7,122 nucleotides of DNA, taken from contig CASFHJ010000157.1 of NCBI GenBank assembly GCA_949294425.1, forward strand, positions 1-7,122, written 5' to 3'. How positions within the stretch are numbered: the first letter of the stretch is position 1; the number at the start of each line of letters is the position of its first letter. Shown here piece by piece: positions 5,253 through 7,122 of this stretch. Origin of the DNA: an uncultured Campylobacter sp. GTDB lineage: Bacteria > Campylobacterota > Campylobacteria > Campylobacterales > Campylobacteraceae. The position numbers and the translations under genes are program-made. The notes beneath the pieces were generated by a model. That model worked only from the letters and a program-made list of their open reading frames with translations, ran no database searches and was not told the DNA's origin.

Positions 5253-6608
5253 CTATCTTTTTATAAATTTTATCATCATTGCATTTGCAGAACGTATGGT
5301 AAGTCGCCCAACCACGTCTGGCACAAAATTTGGCTTTAATTCTAGCTTATATTTGCTTAAAATATTAGCTAAAATTATCAAGGCTTCTTGCACGGCAAAG
5401 CCCTGCCCTATGCAAATCCTCTCTCCCATACCAAAGGGCATGTAAGCATCTTTATTATAAGGCTCATCAAATCTATCTGGTCTAAATTCATTAGGATCTT
5501 TCCAAAGCTTAGTATGCCTGTGTATAAGCCAAGGAGCTACAACCACGCCACAACCTTTTTTTATCTGCTTATCTCTTATTTTAGTATCATGCTTAGGGCT
5601 TCTTGCAAAAAAGCCCACAGGAGGATAAAGCCTTAAGGCTTCTTTAAAGATATTATTTAAAATTTTAAGCTGTCTTAAGTGCTTTATCTCAAGCTTTTCA
5701 CCCTTTGTTAGCTCTTGTATCTCTAAAAAAGCCCTTTCCTGCCAAGTCTCATCAATACAAAGACAATAAAGAGTCCAAGTAAGAGAACTAGCCGTGGTTT
5801 CATGCCCTGCTAGAAAAAGCATGGCAACTTGATCTAAAAGCTCTTTAAAAGAAAATCTCTCATTAGTCTTAGCATCAACTACCCTTAATAAAGAATCTAA
5901 GATGTCATTTCTTTGTTTGTAGTTTTTTTCGTATTCTTCATATCTTGGCTTTATTATATCGGCTAGGTTTTTTCTTATAAATTCTCCTGTCTTTATCCTC
6001 TTTCTTTCTCCAAGCAAAAAAGAAAGCCAAGCTGGAATTTTAAACATCTTTCTCATGGCAGTTCTTACGCTTTGTTCTTGAAAAAAGGTAAAGGCTTTTA
6101 AAATTTCTTTGCCCTGCTTTTCATCAAGCTTAGTGCTCATAATGGTTCTAAATATAACATCAGCTGTTACAAAGGTCATCTCCTCATCAGCATCTATAAA
6201 AATGCCCTCTTTTTTCTCTAGCCTAGACATCATATCCCCAGCAGCCGCACTCATAAGGTCAAAAACCTTGCTTATCCTAGTCATCTCAAAGCTAGGTCTT
6301 AAAAGCTCTCTTTGTCTTTTCCAAGTTTCACCGCTTGTAGTAAAGATACTCTCTCCTAAGAGAGGCTCTAAAAGCCTGTGTAAAAGCTCACTTTTTGGAA
6401 AGCTTTTTACCTCATCTACCATTATCCTTTTAACCTCAAGCGGATCATTTACCACGTAAAGATCAAAACCGGGCATCTTAACCCTACCGCTTTGCATAGA
6501 ATAAGACCTTTCATAAAGCCCATCTAGCCAAGATCTTCTTTTTAACAAAAAGGTTGTTATAGTAGAAGCTTTGTTTTTATGGGGCTTTGGGTGAAAGGGA
6601 CAAGGCAT
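5253..6608 (-). CDS. Cytochrome P450 (CYP172A-like, Cj1411c homologue)
   Basis: A complete 451-residue haem-thiolate monooxygenase. Signature parts in order: C-helix W96-x-x-x-R100, I-helix oxygen-activation motif AGHETT (267-272), K-helix E323-x-x-R326, the PERF-like FRPDRF (375-380), and the haem loop FGMGERICIG (392-401) with Cys399 as the expected iron ligand. All key residues are present. The N-terminus has no membrane anchor or signal peptide, so the protein should be cytoplasmic or peripheral. The I-helix AGHETT and ExxR patterns resemble fatty-acid or steroid hydroxylases more than small bacterial camphor-type enzymes, but the substrate is unknown. I recall C. jejuni having a single P450, CYP172A1. 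The start is secure: AGGAG at 6614-6618 stands 5 nt before the ATG. One base separates it from the upstream hydrolase-like gene. No ferredoxin or reductase gene is in the window, so electrons must come from partners encoded elsewhere. Confidence 0.95.
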   Translation of the reverse strand: MPCPFHPKPHKNKASTITTFLLKRRSWLDGLYERSYSMQSGRVKMPGFDLYVVNDPLEVKRIMVDEVKSFPKSELLHRLLEPLLGESIFTTSGETWKRQRELLRPSFEMTRISKVFDLMSAAAGDMMSRLEKKEGIFIDADEEMTFVTADVIFRTIMSTKLDEKQGKEILKAFTFFQEQSVRTAMRKMFKIPAWLSFLLGERKRIKTGEFIRKNLADIIKPRYEEYEKNYKQRNDILDSLLRVVDAKTNERFSFKELLDQVAMLFLAGHETTASSLTWTLYCLCIDETWQERAFLEIQELTKGEKLEIKHLRQLKILNNIFKEALRLYPPVGFFARSPKHDTKIRDKQIKKGCGVVVAPWLIHRHTKLWKDPNEFRPDRFDEPYNKDAYMPFGMGERICIGQGFAVQEALIILANILSKYKLELKPNFVPDVVGRLTIRSANAMMIKFIKR

Positions 6609-6609
6609 A

Positions 6610-7122
6610 TTAACTCCTACTTTCTAAAGGTAAAAAAGAAGATATTATATCAAAAAAATCATAAGAAGAATTCTTTTTCATGGGAGGTTCTAGATATAAA
6701 AAATGCACTCTATACCACTTTCTTTTAAGCTTTTTATACTCAAGCTTAGTGTAGGATTTATAAAATTTAGCAGATAAAAATTTAATATCTAAATTACACT
6801 CTTTTACCAAAGAAGCCTTAAAAAAATCAAGCAGATAAAAACAAGCCCCATCTATCTTTGAAGTGTAATCAAGCCAGATAAGCTTATGCCTTGCTACATA
6901 GTTAAGATCCTCGTTAAAATCAAGAGCTTTTTTGTGTAAACTAGCAAGGGGTATGCACTCACCAAGGCTTAGAATTTTAAGCTTAGAATAAGAAATTTTC
7001 TCCCGCTCACAGCTTTTTAAAAGCCTAGCTAAGACAAAAACTAAGACTATGGTTCCAACACTATGCGCACAAAGCACTAGCTCATAATCATCTTTTTTTT
7101 CATTCTCCTTAAGTTTTAAAAA
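6610..7122 (-). CDS. Alpha/beta-hydrolase-like protein of the P450 cluster (Cj1412c-like), C-terminal part
   Basis: The frame is open to the right edge and gives the last 170 residues; the GTG at 7077 is internal because coding continues upstream of it without a stop. Near the visible beginning stands LVLCAHSVGT (15-24), a nucleophile elbow in which Ser21 takes the place of the serine in GxSxG, followed by a hydrophobic helix. Further on, IWLDYTSKIDGACFYLLDFF offers an acidic residue and RVHFLYLEPP a histidine, so a Ser-Asp-His triad in the right order is plausible. From memory, related bacterial proteins have W-x-D and R-x-HFQYL at these places. I recall the C. jejuni counterpart, Cj1412c, being annotated only as an integral membrane protein, so membrane helices may lie in the missing N-terminal part. 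It is the gene just before the P450, one base apart, and would be an esterase, lipase or thioesterase acting on the same pathway. Confidence 0.75.
   Translation of the reverse strand, partial: FLKLKENEKKDDYELVLCAHSVGTIVLVFVLARLLKSCEREKISYSKLKILSLGECIPLASLHKKALDFNEDLNYVARHKLIWLDYTSKIDGACFYLLDFFKASLVKECNLDIKFLSAKFYKSYTKLEYKKLKRKWYRVHFLYLEPPMKKNSSYDFFDIISSFLPLESRS
6614..6618 (-). promoter_or_regulatory. Strong ribosome binding site of the P450 gene
   Basis: AGGAG on the minus strand is 5 nt from the P450 ATG and lies inside the last codons of the hydrolase-like gene. It is the closest match to the anti-Shine-Dalgarno sequence in the window. It fixes the P450 start and suggests that this protein is made at a higher rate than its operon partners. 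Confidence 0.75.

Noticed and set aside
6610..7077. A complete 155-residue protein starting at the GTG at 7077.
   Set aside because: Coding continues in frame upstream to the window edge, and the GTG falls inside the strand leading to the AHSVG elbow, so the start is outside the window.

Overview
The window looks like a Campylobacter chromosome segment: uniformly AT-rich, densely packed, with AAGG/AGGA-type ribosome binding sites and a TATAAT-type -10 box. It also holds a three-gene cytochrome P450 cluster that I recall as Cj1412c-Cj1411c-Cj1410c of C. jejuni. The genus call rests on memory of that cluster and on base composition. The species cannot be told. I see no insertion sequence, tRNA, rRNA or CRISPR array.

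Layout, left to right. Positions 2-406 (+) hold the C-terminal 134 residues of a gene that enters from the left edge and that I do not recognise. Its stop codon overlaps the stop of a convergent minus-strand operon occupying 403-4793. That operon reads, in transcription order: pxpA, a YcsG-type NRAMP-superfamily membrane protein, pxpB, pxpC, and a DUF1445 / D-glutamate cyclase-like (YcsI) protein. Junctions are tight: stop and start abut or nearly abut at three of them, and pxpB and pxpC overlap by 20 nt. A probable promoter and ribosome binding site sit just upstream of pxpA. The second minus-strand operon (4896 to beyond the right edge) reads: an alpha/beta-hydrolase-like protein (C-terminal 170 residues only), a CYP172-like cytochrome P450, and a small one-anchor membrane protein. 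Its promoter lies outside the window.

How the genes work together. PxpA, PxpB and PxpC form the ATP-dependent 5-oxoprolinase that opens 5-oxo-L-proline (pyroglutamate) to L-glutamate. The YcsI protein belongs to the family whose mitochondrial relative interconverts D-glutamate and 5-oxo-D-proline, so the operon looks like an oxoproline/glutamate salvage unit. The YcsG-like carrier lacks the residues NRAMP proteins use to bind metal and may bring in an organic substrate of this pathway. The P450 cluster is a separate unit that probably makes or modifies a lipid-like compound. Its substrate is unknown and no redox partner is encoded here.

The best leads are the metal-site-less NRAMP relative inside a 5-oxoprolinase operon and the P450/hydrolase/small-membrane-protein trio, whose third member resembles a family often seen in prophages. 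I found no clear evidence of a wholly new system.
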